Below, piece after piece: positions 51,850 through 60,833 of a stretch of 64,000 nucleotides of DNA. Within the stretch, counting starts at the first letter, position 1, and every line of letters starts with the position of its first letter. Below the pieces are notes generated by a model. The model made no database searches. It had not been told where the DNA came from and worked only from the letters and a program-made list of their open reading frames with translations. The translations under genes were made by a program, and so were the position numbers. Source of the stretch: Kineococcus sp. NBC_00420 (lineage in GTDB: Bacteria; Actinomycetota; Actinomycetes; Actinomycetales; Kineococcaceae); the NCBI RefSeq assembly GCF_036021035.1, contig NZ_CP107930.1, positions 496,001 through 560,000 on the forward strand, read 5' to 3'.

Positions 51850-52902
51850 TTGTACGACCCTTCTGCCTCGGACCGCGCGTTCCACGGGAACGCGACGTTC
51901 GCACCGGCCAACGCCGCCCTGCTGTCGATCTCGCACGTCGAGGCGCCGCGGGTGGTGCCCTCGTCGTACTTCGACGACGTGCTGTCGGGGACGCTGGAGC
52001 GGTTGCGCCTGCGTCCCGGACTGCTGGAGAAGGTCGCGGGGGTGAGTGAGCGCCGCTGGTGGGCGGACGGCCAGAAGGCCTCCGACGTGGCCGCGGAGTG
52101 CGGCGCGAAGGCGCTCTCGGAGGCCGGGGTCGACGCGAAGGACGTCGGGGTGGTCATCTCCACGACGGTGACGCGCCCGCACCTGGAACCGGCGGTGGCG
52201 ACGTCGGTGCACCACGGGATGGACCTGCCGACGTCGGCGATGAACTTCGACATCGCCAACGCGTGCCTGGCGTGGGTCAACGGGGTGCAGGTGGCCTCCG
52301 CGATGATCGACGCGGGGATGATCCGCTACGCGGTGGTGCTGGGCGCGGAGGACGTGCGCTCCATGCACGAGGGGACGATCTCGCGGTTGCAGCGCGACGG
52401 GATCACCCGCAAGGACTTCCTCAACGAGTTCGCGACGATGACGCTGGGCTGCGGTGCGGCGGCGGCGGTCATCGGCCGCGCGGACGAGCACCCGCAGGCG
52501 CACCGGATCGTCGGTGGGGTGTCGCGGGCGGGCACGGCCCACCACGAGCTGTGCATCGGGGACATGAACCACATGAAGACCGACGCGAAGCTGATGCTGA
52601 CCGAGGGCATCGAGATCGTCGTGGACGCCTTCAACGCCGGTGACGAGCTGTGGGGCTGGCGCGACGCGGAGAAGTTCGTCATCCACCAGATCTCCCGCGT
52701 GCACACCGAGACCCTGGTGGAGCGGATCGGCGTGGACGCGGCGAAGGTGCCGATGACGTTCCCGCAGTGGGGCAACGTCGGTCCGATCTCGCTGCCGATG
52801 ACGTTGGCGGCGACGGCGCCGGAGCTGTCCCCGGGCGACCGGGTGATCGCGATGGGTGTGGGTTCGGGGTTGAACACGGCGATGATCGAGCTGGAGTGGT
52901 GA
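51850..52902 (+). CDS. oleA: OleA, acyl-CoA head-to-head condensing enzyme
   Basis: A 350-residue thiolase-fold enzyme that joins two fatty acyl-CoAs into a beta-keto acid, the first step of long-chain olefin synthesis. The catalytic triad is readable: C139 in DIANACLAWVNGVQ, H279 in VIHQISRVHTE and N309 in QWGNVGPISLP. The characteristic OleA entry AALLSISHVEAPRVVPSSYF follows the start. The initiator is TTG 51850 after GGGGAAG; the frame also stays open upstream to 51751, but that part looks non-coding. The genes for the remaining steps follow with 4-bp overlaps. Confidence 0.92.
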   Translation: MYDPSASDRAFHGNATFAPANAALLSISHVEAPRVVPSSYFDDVLSGTLERLRLRPGLLEKVAGVSERRWWADGQKASDVAAECGAKALSEAGVDAKDVGVVISTTVTRPHLEPAVATSVHHGMDLPTSAMNFDIANACLAWVNGVQVASAMIDAGMIRYAVVLGAEDVRSMHEGTISRLQRDGITRKDFLNEFATMTLGCGAAAAVIGRADEHPQAHRIVGGVSRAGTAHHELCIGDMNHMKTDAKLMLTEGIEIVVDAFNAGDELWGWRDAEKFVIHQISRVHTETLVERIGVDAAKVPMTFPQWGNVGPISLPMTLAATAPELSPGDRVIAMGVGSGLNTAMIELEW

Positions 52903-55610
52903 AGAACGCCGTGCTGCCGGCGGTGACCCCGCCGGCCGGTCTGGAGGGTCTCGACCCGCGCTGGTCCCGTCTCGTGGAGGCGGTCGACCACGCGGGGGTG
53001 ACGCGGACCTGGCACGTGCTCGACACCGCCCCCGACGCGGGACCGGACGACGTCGTGGGGACGTTGCTGTGCGTGCACGGCAACCCGACGTGGTCCTACC
53101 TGTGGCGGGGGCTGGCGCGGGCCGCCTCCGCGGTGCACCTGGGGTGGCGCGTCGTCGCGGTGGACCAGCTGGAGATGGGCTTCTCGGAGCGCACGGGGAC
53201 GACCCGTCGTCTCGCGGACCGGGTCGAGGACCTCGCCGGGCTCGTGGACGCGCTGGGGTTGTCGGGTCAGGTCGTGGCCGTGGGGCACGACTGGGGCGGT
53301 CTCGTCGTCTCCGGCTGGGCCGCGGGCGAACTCGCCCGCCGCGGGGGCCGGCACGGGTCGGGCTCGCGGGTGCGGCTGGCGGGGCTGGTCGTGGCGAACA
53401 CGGCGGCGAGCTGGCCGGCCGGCGCGGGTGCGCCGGGGGTCCTGAAGCTCGTGCTGCGCCCGGGGCTGCTGGCGGGCGTGACGTCGCGCACGGACGCGTT
53501 CCTGCGCACGACGCTGGTCCTGCCGCGCCCCGCGCTCCCGGCGCCGGTGAAGGCGGCCTACCGCTCCCCCTACGCCCACGCCGGTGAGCGGGCCGGGATC
53601 GAGGCGTTCGTCGCGGACGTCCCGGTGGGTCCCGACCACCCCAGTCGTGCTGCGCTGGACGCCGTCAGCGACGGTGTCGCGGCGATCGCCGCGGCGGGGG
53701 TCCCGACGTTCGTGGCGTGGGGTCCGCGCGATCCGGTGTTCACCGAGTGGTTCCTGCGCGACTGGCGGGCCCGGGTGCCGCACGCCGACGTGCACCGCTT
53801 CGCCACCGCGAGCCACCTCACCCCGGAGGACCCGCAGTTCGCGGCCGCGGTGCTGCGGTGGCTGGACGAACGGGTCCTGCACCCCGCCCCGCAGCCCGAG
53901 GACGGGCCGGTCGAGGTGCGGGTGCCGCGGATGTGGGCCGCGCTGGAGGAACGGGGCGGGGACCCCGCGCTCGCCGACTCCCCCGCCGTCATCGAGATGT
54001 CGGAGGACGGCACCTCGCGCAGCGTTCCCTGGGGCCTGCTGAAGCGCCGCACCGACGAACTCGCCGCGGGCTTCACCGCGATGGGCGTCGTTGCGGGGCA
54101 GCGGGTCTCGTTGCTCGTCCCGCCGGGCGCGGACCTGACGGCGACGCTGTACGCGCTGCTGCGCATCGGGGCGGTCGCTGTCGTGGCGGATGCGGGACTG
54201 GGGGTGCGCGGGTTGTCGCGCGCCGTCACCGGCGCCGGGGTCGACTGGGTCGTGGGGGTGTCGAAGGCCCTCGCCGCGGCGCGGGTGCTGCGCTGGCCCG
54301 GTCGCCGGATCGCGGCCGGGGAGATCTCCGACGCCGCCCTGAAGGTGCTCGGGGTCGAGGCGACGTTGCTGGAGGTCGCCCGGGCCGGGGCGCACCGCCT
54401 CGCCGCGGGTTTCGAACTGCCCGCCGAGCCGTCCCCGCAGGCGGAGGCCGCGGTGCTCTTCACCTCCGGCTCCACCGGCCCCGCGAAGGGCGTCGTCTAC
54501 ACCCACGGCCAGCTCGCGCAGCTCGCGCAGGCGATGGGCCGCACCATCCGCACCGGTCCCGGCCAGCCGCTGGTGTCGGCGTTCGCGCCGTTCGCGCTGT
54601 TCGGGCCCGCGCTGGGTGCGACGTGCGTGGTCCCCGCGATGGACGTCACCCGGCCGGCGACGCTGACGGCGGCCGCGTTGGCCGACGCCGTCGCCGCGGC
54701 CCGGGCGACGTCGGTGTTCCTCGCCCCCGCAGCCATCGTCAACGTCCTGGCCACCGCCGCGCAGCTGAGCGCCGACCAGCGCGAGGCGCTGGGTGGGGTG
54801 GACACCCTCCTCTCCGCCGGGGCACCCGTCCCGACGCCGCTGCTGCAGCGGGTGAAGGACCTCATGCCGCTGGCCGACCCGCGCACCCCCTACGGCGCCA
54901 CCGAGGTGCTGCCCGCCACCGACGTGGGTCTCTCCGACGTCCTGGCCGCCGGTCCCGGTGAGGGCATCTGCGTGGGCACTCCCGTCGAGGGGGTCGTCCT
55001 CGCGATCGCGCCCCTGGACGGGGACGGGCACGCGGGGGTCGACCTCGTCACCACCGCCGGGGTGGTGGGAGAGGTCGTCGTCGGTGGTGAGCACGTCAAG
55101 GACCACTACGACCAGCTGTGGTTCACCCAGGCCGCCAGCGTCGACGTGCGTCCCTCCCCGACGCTGCTCGGGCAGGTCCGGCCGGGGCGCTGGCACCGCA
55201 CCGGTGACGTCGGCCACCTCGACGCCGCCGGGCGGGTCTGGATCGAGGGGCGCCTGGCCCACGTCGTCGTGAGCGCCGACGAGGTCGTCACCCCCGTCGG
55301 GGTGGAGCAGCGGGCGGAGTCCGTGCCGGGCGTCGCGCGGGCCGCGTTCGTGGGGATCGGGCCGCGCGCCGCGCGCCAGTTCGTCGTCGTCGCCGAGGGT
55401 GAGGGCGACGTCGCGGTGACCCGCACGACGGTCGCCGACCCCGAGCTGTCGGAATCGGTGCGCGCCGCGACCGGGCGCAACCTGGTCGCGCTGCTGCTGG
55501 TCCCGGCGTTGCCGACCGACGTGCGTCACAACTCCAAGATCGACCGGGCCCGGGTGGGTACCTGGGCCGAGAGCGTCCTCGCGGGCGAGAAGGCGGGGAA
55601 GCTCACGTGA
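52899..55610 (+). CDS. oleBC: OleBC fusion: beta-lactone decarboxylase plus beta-lactone synthetase
   Basis: A 903-residue two-domain protein from GTG 52899. Residues about 1-340 are OleB, a haloalkane-dehalogenase-like alpha/beta hydrolase: LCVHGNPTWSYLWRGLARAA, nucleophile D131 in AVGHDWGGLVVS, and His in FATASHLTPEDP; it decarboxylates the beta-lactone to a cis-olefin. Residues about 350-903 are OleC, an AMP-binding enzyme closing the beta-hydroxy acid to the lactone: LFTSGSTGPAKGVVYTHGQL, PYGATEVLPATD, WHRTGDVGHLDAAGRVWIEG. Fused OleBC is known from actinobacteria such as Micrococcus. Confidence 0.93.
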   Translation: MKNAVLPAVTPPAGLEGLDPRWSRLVEAVDHAGVTRTWHVLDTAPDAGPDDVVGTLLCVHGNPTWSYLWRGLARAASAVHLGWRVVAVDQLEMGFSERTGTTRRLADRVEDLAGLVDALGLSGQVVAVGHDWGGLVVSGWAAGELARRGGRHGSGSRVRLAGLVVANTAASWPAGAGAPGVLKLVLRPGLLAGVTSRTDAFLRTTLVLPRPALPAPVKAAYRSPYAHAGERAGIEAFVADVPVGPDHPSRAALDAVSDGVAAIAAAGVPTFVAWGPRDPVFTEWFLRDWRARVPHADVHRFATASHLTPEDPQFAAAVLRWLDERVLHPAPQPEDGPVEVRVPRMWAALEERGGDPALADSPAVIEMSEDGTSRSVPWGLLKRRTDELAAGFTAMGVVAGQRVSLLVPPGADLTATLYALLRIGAVAVVADAGLGVRGLSRAVTGAGVDWVVGVSKALAAARVLRWPGRRIAAGEISDAALKVLGVEATLLEVARAGAHRLAAGFELPAEPSPQAEAAVLFTSGSTGPAKGVVYTHGQLAQLAQAMGRTIRTGPGQPLVSAFAPFALFGPALGATCVVPAMDVTRPATLTAAALADAVAAARATSVFLAPAAIVNVLATAAQLSADQREALGGVDTLLSAGAPVPTPLLQRVKDLMPLADPRTPYGATEVLPATDVGLSDVLAAGPGEGICVGTPVEGVVLAIAPLDGDGHAGVDLVTTAGVVGEVVVGGEHVKDHYDQLWFTQAASVDVRPSPTLLGQVRPGRWHRTGDVGHLDAAGRVWIEGRLAHVVVSADEVVTPVGVEQRAESVPGVARAAFVGIGPRAARQFVVVAEGEGDVAVTRTTVADPELSESVRAATGRNLVALLLVPALPTDVRHNSKIDRARVGTWAESVLAGEKAGKLT

Positions 55611-56584
55611 AGGTCCTCGTGACCGGGGCCAGCGGCATGCTGGGCCGGGAGACCGCGCGGGCCCTGGCCGCCCGCGGTGAGGACGTCCGCGTCCTGCAGC
55701 GCCGCCCGTCCGGGCTGGCCGGCTTCGAGGAGGTCCTCGGATCCGTCACCGACGCCGACGCGTGCGCCCGCGCCGCGGCCGGGGTCGACGCCGTCGTGCA
55801 CCTCGCGGCGAAGGTGTCGGTCACCGGACCCCACCCCGAGTACGTCGCCACCAACGTCGAGGGCACCGCGAACCTGCTCGCCGCGGCCCGCACCGCGGGG
55901 GTCTCCCGCTTCGTCATGGTGTCCTCGCCCTCCGTCGCCCACGCCGGGTCCGCGCTCGTGGGGGTCGGGACGACCCCCGCGGACCCGGCCGCCGCGCACG
56001 GCTCCTACGCCGTGACCAAGGCGCAGGCGGAACTGCTCGCCCTGGCCGCGGACTCCCCCACCTTCGCGGTGTGCGCGGTCCGCCCGCACATCGTGCTGGG
56101 TCCCGGGGACACCCAGCTCGTGCAGCGCATCGCCGACCGCGCCCGCGCGGGTCGGTTGCCGCTGCTGGACGACGGGACCGCCCTCATCGACACCACCTAC
56201 GTCGACAACGCCGTGGACGCGCTCCTCGCGGCGCTGGACCACGTCACCGACGCGGGCGTGCACGGCCAGGCGTTCGTCGTCACCAACGGCGAGCCGCGCA
56301 CCGTCAGCGAGGTCTTCGCCCGCATCTGCCGCGCCGCCGGGGTCCCCGCCCCGACCCGGCGGGTCCCCGCCGCCGTCGCGAAGGTCGCGGGCTCGCTCGT
56401 GGAGCGGGTCTGGACGCGGTTCGGGCTGCCCGACGAGCCGCCCATGACCCGTTTCCTGGCCGAGCAGCTCTCCACCGCGCACTGGTTCGACATCGCCCGC
56501 ACGAAGGAGCTGCTGCACTGGGAACCGCGGGTCGGCCTCGACGAGGGCTTCGACCGCCTCGCCGGGGGTTTCCCCGACCGTTAG
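55607..56584 (+). CDS. oleD: OleD, beta-keto acid reductase
   Basis: A 325-residue NAD(P)H-dependent SDR/3-beta-HSD-type reductase that turns the OleA product into the beta-hydroxy acid used by OleC. Cofactor loop VLVTGASGMLGRETARALAA, DAVVHLAAKVSVTGPHPEYV, the catalytic YxxxK in GSYAVTKAQAELL, and AVRPHIVLGPGD. GTG 55607 overlaps oleBC by four bases, so gene order oleA-BC-D is a single translation-coupled operon. Confidence 0.92.
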   Translation: MKVLVTGASGMLGRETARALAARGEDVRVLQRRPSGLAGFEEVLGSVTDADACARAAAGVDAVVHLAAKVSVTGPHPEYVATNVEGTANLLAAARTAGVSRFVMVSSPSVAHAGSALVGVGTTPADPAAAHGSYAVTKAQAELLALAADSPTFAVCAVRPHIVLGPGDTQLVQRIADRARAGRLPLLDDGTALIDTTYVDNAVDALLAALDHVTDAGVHGQAFVVTNGEPRTVSEVFARICRAAGVPAPTRRVPAAVAKVAGSLVERVWTRFGLPDEPPMTRFLAEQLSTAHWFDIARTKELLHWEPRVGLDEGFDRLAGGFPDR

Positions 56585-56594
56585 GGTCCACCAG

Positions 56595-57827
56595 GTGATC
56601 AACGGACCCGCTCTCACCGGCGCACAGCGACGGGCCCGGCGGGTCGCGGAGGCACGCCGTGACCTCGAGAACCTCCGCTCCCTCGACCTGACGCCCCGGC
56701 CCGGCGAGCACCGACTGCACCGCGCCGCCCGCATCGAGGACGCCGTGAAGGGTCTCGCCGGGTCGCGGCTGCGCCGGCGGGGCTACCACGCCCGGGCCAT
56801 CGCCTACCCCGGCTACGGCGGCCCCGGCTGGGTCCGCGTCCTCGGGCGGGTCCTGCTGGGCCGGGAGGAGACCCACGCCGAGAACGCCCGTGACGGGCTG
56901 CGCGTGGTGCGCGGCTGGCGCAACTTCCTCACCGTCCCCATCGCCGACGCCGAGGTGACGGTGCGCATCGGGCAGCACGAGCGCCTCCTGCGCACCAACC
57001 GCGAGGGCTACGTCGACGAGGTCGTGCGCATCGACCTGCCCCCGGGTGAGCACGAGGTCGTCCTCACCGTCGGCCCCGACGCCGGGGACGCCGGGGACGA
57101 GACCGCGGAGGACGTCGAACTCGTCGAGGACGACACCGAGGGCGGTGCGGAACTGCCGCCGCAGAACGTGTTGCGCCACTCCGGCACCTCACGGGTGATC
57201 GTCGTGGGTCCCGAACCGACGCTCGGGCTGCTCTCCGACATCGACGACACCGTCGTCGTGACCCGCCTACCGCGGCCCCTGGTGGCGGCCTGGAACTCCT
57301 TCGTCCTGGACGAACGGGCCCGGGTCCCGGTCAACGGGATGGCCGAGCTGTACCGCCAGGTCGTGGCCGAGAACCCCGGCGCGCCGGTGCTGTACCTCTC
57401 GACCGGGGCGTGGAACGTCGCGCCCACCCTCACCCGGTTCCTGCGCCGCTTCGGCTACCCCGAGGGACCGCTGCTGCTGACCGACTGGGGTCCCACCAAC
57501 ACCGGCTGGTTCCGCGACGGGCCCGGGCACAAGCGGGAGTCGCTGGCCCGCCTCGCCCGGGAGCTGCCGCAGGTGACGTGGCTGCTGGTGGGGGACGACG
57601 GCCAGCACGACCCGACGCTGTACGCGGAGTTCCTCGCCGCGGCCCCCGAACGCGTGGCCGGGGTCGCGATCCGCCGCCTCACCCCCGCCGAGCAGCTGCT
57701 CGCCGGTGGGCACCCGCTGGCCCCGACCGCGATGCCTGCGGACTCCCCCGTCCCCTGGGTGACCGGGGACAACGGCTACGAGCTGCTGCACCACTGGTAC
57801 CGGGCGGGGATCCTCACCGCCCCCTGA
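56595..57827 (+). CDS. App1-like phosphatidate phosphatase domain protein
   Basis: A 410-residue protein ending in the App1/DUF2183 domain. The HAD-like motif is LLSDIDDTVVVTRLPRP (DxDxT) at about 218; LYLSTGAWNVAPTLTRFLRR and LTDWGPTNTGWFRDGPGHKR match motifs around the lysine; LLVGDDGQHDPTLYAEFL closes the site. The N-terminal half has a helical part and a beta sandwich-like region (GWRNFLTVPIADAEVTVRIG). In yeast App1 dephosphorylates phosphatidate; bacterial members are uncharacterised. GTG 56595 lies seven bases after TAGGGT (56582-56587), so it probably has its own leaderless transcript, separate from ole. Confidence 0.85.
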   Translation: MINGPALTGAQRRARRVAEARRDLENLRSLDLTPRPGEHRLHRAARIEDAVKGLAGSRLRRRGYHARAIAYPGYGGPGWVRVLGRVLLGREETHAENARDGLRVVRGWRNFLTVPIADAEVTVRIGQHERLLRTNREGYVDEVVRIDLPPGEHEVVLTVGPDAGDAGDETAEDVELVEDDTEGGAELPPQNVLRHSGTSRVIVVGPEPTLGLLSDIDDTVVVTRLPRPLVAAWNSFVLDERARVPVNGMAELYRQVVAENPGAPVLYLSTGAWNVAPTLTRFLRRFGYPEGPLLLTDWGPTNTGWFRDGPGHKRESLARLARELPQVTWLLVGDDGQHDPTLYAEFLAAAPERVAGVAIRRLTPAEQLLAGGHPLAPTAMPADSPVPWVTGDNGYELLHHWYRAGILTAP

Positions 57828-57852
57828 CGGGAACGACGAACGGGAACGACGA

Positions 57853-57881
57853 AGGCCGGCCCCCGTAGCGGGGACCGGCCT
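57853..57881. terminator. Bidirectional terminator
   Basis: AGGCCGGCCCCCG (57853-57865), loop tag, CGGGGACCGGCCT (57869-57881), a 13-bp stem with one mismatch. It lies between the converging App1-like gene and the 33-codon gene and can serve both. Confidence 0.75.
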
Positions 57882-57892
57882 CGTGGTGGAGC

Positions 57893-57994
57893 TCAGAGCT
57901 GGATGCGGCGCGGGTTCGCGACGGTGGTCAGCTCGATCTCGCGGACGTCGATCACGACGTCGTTGGTGCCGTTGCGCGTGCTGCTGTCGTTCAT
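57893..57994 (-). CDS. 33-residue peptide gene
   Basis: A short gene with a textbook ribosome site: AGGAGG seven bases before ATG 57994. It encodes MNDSSTRNGTNDVVIDVREI followed by ELTTVANPRRIQL, then TGA, with a strong hairpin just downstream. The first half is polar and Asn-rich; the second is a beta-strand-like alternating segment with a basic end. No Cys, no signal peptide, no membrane helix. It resembles neither lanthipeptide nor other RiPP precursors known to me, and no modification genes are adjacent. It may be a regulatory microprotein or a short peptide precursor. Confidence 0.6.
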   Translation of the reverse strand: MNDSSTRNGTNDVVIDVREIELTTVANPRRIQL

Positions 57995-58219
57995 CTCACG
58001 ACCTCCTCGTTCAGGACGGTGCCTCTGGTCGACCACAGACGACACTGTCTTCACCGAGCGGTGGCGGGTCTGACTCCAGGATGGCCGATCAGCCCGGGCA
58101 GGGGAATCCCACGCTGCGCCGATCGGGGGTGAGGTTCATCACGCGGTGACCGAGCACACCCGGATGCCGCCTCCGAACGCCGTCTGAGTCACCTGGAGGT
58201 CACACCGCGTGACACCGCG

Positions 58220-60025
58220 TCATGCCGCGCGCCAGCACGCCCGCCCGGCCGCCTTCGCCCGGTACATCGCGCGGTCCGCCGCGCGCAGCAGCTCCTCGGG
58301 ACCGAGTTCCCCGTCGGTGCGGGCGGCGCCGATGCTGGCGCTGACCGTCACCGTCCGGACCCCCAGGTCGACGGGGATGCTGAGGCGGTCGCAGACCCGG
58401 TCCGCGATCGAGGACAACGCCTTGGCGTCGGCGACGTCCTCGCAGACCAGGACGAACTCGTCACCACCGATGCGGGCGGCCATGTCGCCGGCCCGCAGCA
58501 ACCCCCGCAGCCGGTCGGCGACGTCGGCGAGCAACGCGTCCCCGGCGGCGTGACCGAGGTTGTCGTTGACGTCCTTGAAGTGGTCGAGGTCGACGAAGAG
58601 CACCGCGCAGCCCCCGCCGCGGCGCCGGGTCCGCGAGATCGCCGTCCGCAGCCGGTCCTCGGCCTTGGCGCGGTTGGGCAGCCCCGTCAGCGGGTCGTGC
58701 AGGGCGGCGTGCTCGAGCTGCTCGGCCTCGCGCTTGCGGGCGGTGACGTCCTCGACGAAGGCGAGGAAGGCCGGCTCACCGGAGCTGCTGGAGGTCAGCG
58801 ACAGCGAGATCTGACCCCACACCACCTTGCCGCTGGGCAGCTCGTAGCGCCGCTCGCGGTGCACGACCTCGACCGCGCCGGAGACCAGCGCCTCCAGCTC
58901 GGCGGCGGCGCGGGCGTGCTCGTCGCGTTCCTCCGCACTGGGGCGGGCACCCTCGGCGGGGCTAGCGGGGTCGAGGAACTGCCCCGCCGGGGCGCCGATC
59001 AGCTCCGCGGCGTCGCGTTCCCAGAAGGTGCAGAGCGCGTCGTTGACCTCGCTGACCCAGCCCTCCAGACCGAAGAGCAGCATCCCCACCGGGCCGCGGG
59101 CGAAGATCTCGTGGAAGCGTCGTTCCGAGCCGGCGAGCGCGTCCATCGTCGTGATCGTCTCGGTGAGGTCCTGGGCGATGCCCACGACGCGCACCGGGAT
59201 CCCGACGGCGGAACGGTCGGAGACGGTGGAGCGGGTGTGCACCCACCGGTCACCGCCGTAGCCGTCGACGACGCGGTAGGTGCACTCCACGATCTCGCCC
59301 GCACCCGCACCGCCCAGGCACTCCAGGGCCCGCACGACGCCCGGGGCGTCGTCGGGGTGGATCGCGTCCAGCGAGGCCCCGCCGTCGGCGCTGGGCAGCC
59401 CCAGCAGCGAGACCGGTCCGGCGTTGGTCCACTCCACGACCCGCTGCGGCAGGTTGATGCGGTAGATCGTGTCGGGGCTGGCGGAGATCACCGCGTCCTG
59501 GCGGGCCAGCAGCGTGCGCAGCTGCTGGTGGGTCGCGCGTTCGACGGTCACGTCGCGCACGACGAGGACGGCCCCGCCGCCCGCCTCACCGGTGGTGGAG
59601 GCGTGCACGTGGGCGACCAGCAGCTGGCCGTCGGAGCGGGCGACGTCGACGTCCACGTCGAGGTCGCCGCTGCGGATCGCGCTCAGCACGTCCAGGCCGG
59701 TGGGCATCGCCCCGGACAGCACGGCCCGCTGGGTGGGCGTCAGGTCGTCGTGGGCGTCGCGGTCGTCGTGCCCGTGCCCCTCGGCCTCGGGGAGGACGAC
59801 GACGGAGAGTCCCAGCCACCACTGCAGCCGGTACCGGCCGAGGAGGTCCTCCGCGCTGACGCCCAGCATGCGGGTCAGGCCGTGGGTGACGTGGATGAGC
59901 CGGCCGTCGGCGTCCAGCACCGCGAGGGCCAGCCCGGAGCGCTCCATGGCCGTGGCCAGGACCGGGCCGGGCAGCACCGGGGGTGCCGTGACGTCCGACG
60001 TGTTCGTGGACGGCGCCGCCGTCAT
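58220..60025 (-). CDS. Multi-PAS diguanylate cyclase
   Basis: A 601-residue soluble signalling protein, start ATG 60025 (GGAG just upstream; GTG 60049 is an alternative). Three PAS-type sensor domains are visible: AMERSGLALAVLDADGRLIH; VISASPDTIYRINLPQRVVE; RRFHEIFARGPVGMLLFGLE. A PAC-like end (FLAFVEDVTARKREAEQLEH) leads to a GGDEF domain (about 440-600) with HDPLTGLPNRAKAEDRLR, VDLDHFKDVNDNLGHAAG and the active site RIGGDEFVLVCED. No EAL domain. It makes cyclic-di-GMP. Neighbouring PilZ and flagellar genes are candidate targets. Confidence 0.92.
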   Translation of the reverse strand: MTAAPSTNTSDVTAPPVLPGPVLATAMERSGLALAVLDADGRLIHVTHGLTRMLGVSAEDLLGRYRLQWWLGLSVVVLPEAEGHGHDDRDAHDDLTPTQRAVLSGAMPTGLDVLSAIRSGDLDVDVDVARSDGQLLVAHVHASTTGEAGGGAVLVVRDVTVERATHQQLRTLLARQDAVISASPDTIYRINLPQRVVEWTNAGPVSLLGLPSADGGASLDAIHPDDAPGVVRALECLGGAGAGEIVECTYRVVDGYGGDRWVHTRSTVSDRSAVGIPVRVVGIAQDLTETITTMDALAGSERRFHEIFARGPVGMLLFGLEGWVSEVNDALCTFWERDAAELIGAPAGQFLDPASPAEGARPSAEERDEHARAAAELEALVSGAVEVVHRERRYELPSGKVVWGQISLSLTSSSSGEPAFLAFVEDVTARKREAEQLEHAALHDPLTGLPNRAKAEDRLRTAISRTRRRGGGCAVLFVDLDHFKDVNDNLGHAAGDALLADVADRLRGLLRAGDMAARIGGDEFVLVCEDVADAKALSSIADRVCDRLSIPVDLGVRTVTVSASIGAARTDGELGPEELLRAADRAMYRAKAAGRACWRAA

Positions 60026-60163
60026 CGCTCCACCCCCACCGTTGGCCACCGGACCACGGGAGGTCAGCAGCTCTCACGGTGCTTTCGGTCCCTCGACGCT
60101 CCCCCTTGAGGGCGGCGTGGGCCGGACGGGTGAAGCGTTCTCGAAGCAGGACTCGGAGGGGGT

Positions 60164-60400
60164 TCAGGCGCCCGCGCGGCGGACGATGCCCCGCAGGGCG
60201 GAGATCGCCTCCTCGGAGGCGGCGGCGGCGGCGATGTTGGCCTCGCGGACCGCTTCGTAGACCTCCTGGCGGTGCACCTGCACGTCGCGGGGCGCGTCGA
60301 TGCCGACGCGGACGACGTCACCTCTCACCTCGAGGACGCGCACGACGACCTCGTCGCCGATGACCACGGATTCCCCGGCCTTGCGCGTCAGGACCAGCAT
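60164..60400 (-). CDS. csrA: Carbon storage regulator CsrA
   Basis: A 78-residue RNA-binding dimer, initiator ATG 60400: [53 protein letters not shown]. In motile Gram-positives CsrA pairs with FliW to control flagellin translation; fliW is not in the window. TATGCT on this strand (60413-60408) ends seven bases before the ATG, so the mRNA seems leaderless. An imperfect -35 (TGGACG) and the inverted repeat GACGAA/TTCGTC (60417-60433) lie just upstream. Confidence 0.95.
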   Translation of the reverse strand: MLVLTRKAGESVVIGDEVVVRVLEVRGDVVRVGIDAPRDVQVHRQEVYEAVREANIAAAAASEEAISALRGIVRRAGA

Positions 60401-60520
60401 GGGGCCCAGCATAGGTGACGAAACGTGTTCGTCCATGTCGTTCTAGTGACAGATTTCCGCGGCCCGGCGTGGACCCCACCCGTCACACCCGTCTCAGCCG
60501 GTGCGGAAACGTCCCGGAAA

Positions 60521-60561
60521 CACCCGACGCCCGCTCCGCGGTGCGGAACGGGCGTCGGGTG
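60521..60561 (-). terminator. Terminator at the end of the flagellar-side operon
   Basis: CACCCGACGCCCG (60521-60533) pairs with CGGGCGTCGGGTG (60549-60561). Inside, TCCGC-ggt-GCGGA continues the stem. The long hairpin lies 27 bp after the stop of the small membrane-protein gene and separates it from csrA. Confidence 0.8.
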
Positions 60562-60587
60562 GTCTCCAGCGGTGGCCGGAGCGGACC

Positions 60588-60833
60588 TCAGAAGTCGTTG
60601 CGGCGACGGCCCGGCAGGCCGTCGACGTCCTCCGCCTCGGGGTGGGGGGCCTTCTCGGCCTGTTCCTGGTACCCCCGGACCAGTCCGCGCAGGACGCGGC
60701 CCGCGACGGTGCTGACCAGCAGGGCCAGGACCAGGTGCAGCAGGGCGGTGTCGACGTCGCCGGTGCCCTGCAGGGCGGCCAGCACGGACGGTCCGGCCAG
60801 CAGCAGGCTGACGGCCAGCACGATCGCGGTCAT
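60588..60833 (-). CDS. Small membrane protein, 81 residues
   Basis: Two hydrophobic helices (MTAIVLAVSLLLAGPSVLAA; TALLHLVLALLVSTVAGRVL) followed by a charged cytoplasmic tail (GYQEQAEKAPHPEAEDVDGL). ATG 60833 overlaps the PilZ gene stop by four bases, so the two are translated together. No family recognised. Position after PilZ and FlhF-like genes suggests an accessory role at the flagellar base, by association only. Confidence 0.7.
   Translation of the reverse strand: MTAIVLAVSLLLAGPSVLAALQGTGDVDTALLHLVLALLVSTVAGRVLRGLVRGYQEQAEKAPHPEAEDVDGLPGRRRNDF

Noticed and set aside
52326-55529. A 1067-codon minus-strand frame opposite oleA and oleBC.
   Set aside because: Antisense shadow; low-complexity composition and no family resemblance, while the plus strand shows all Ole active-site residues.
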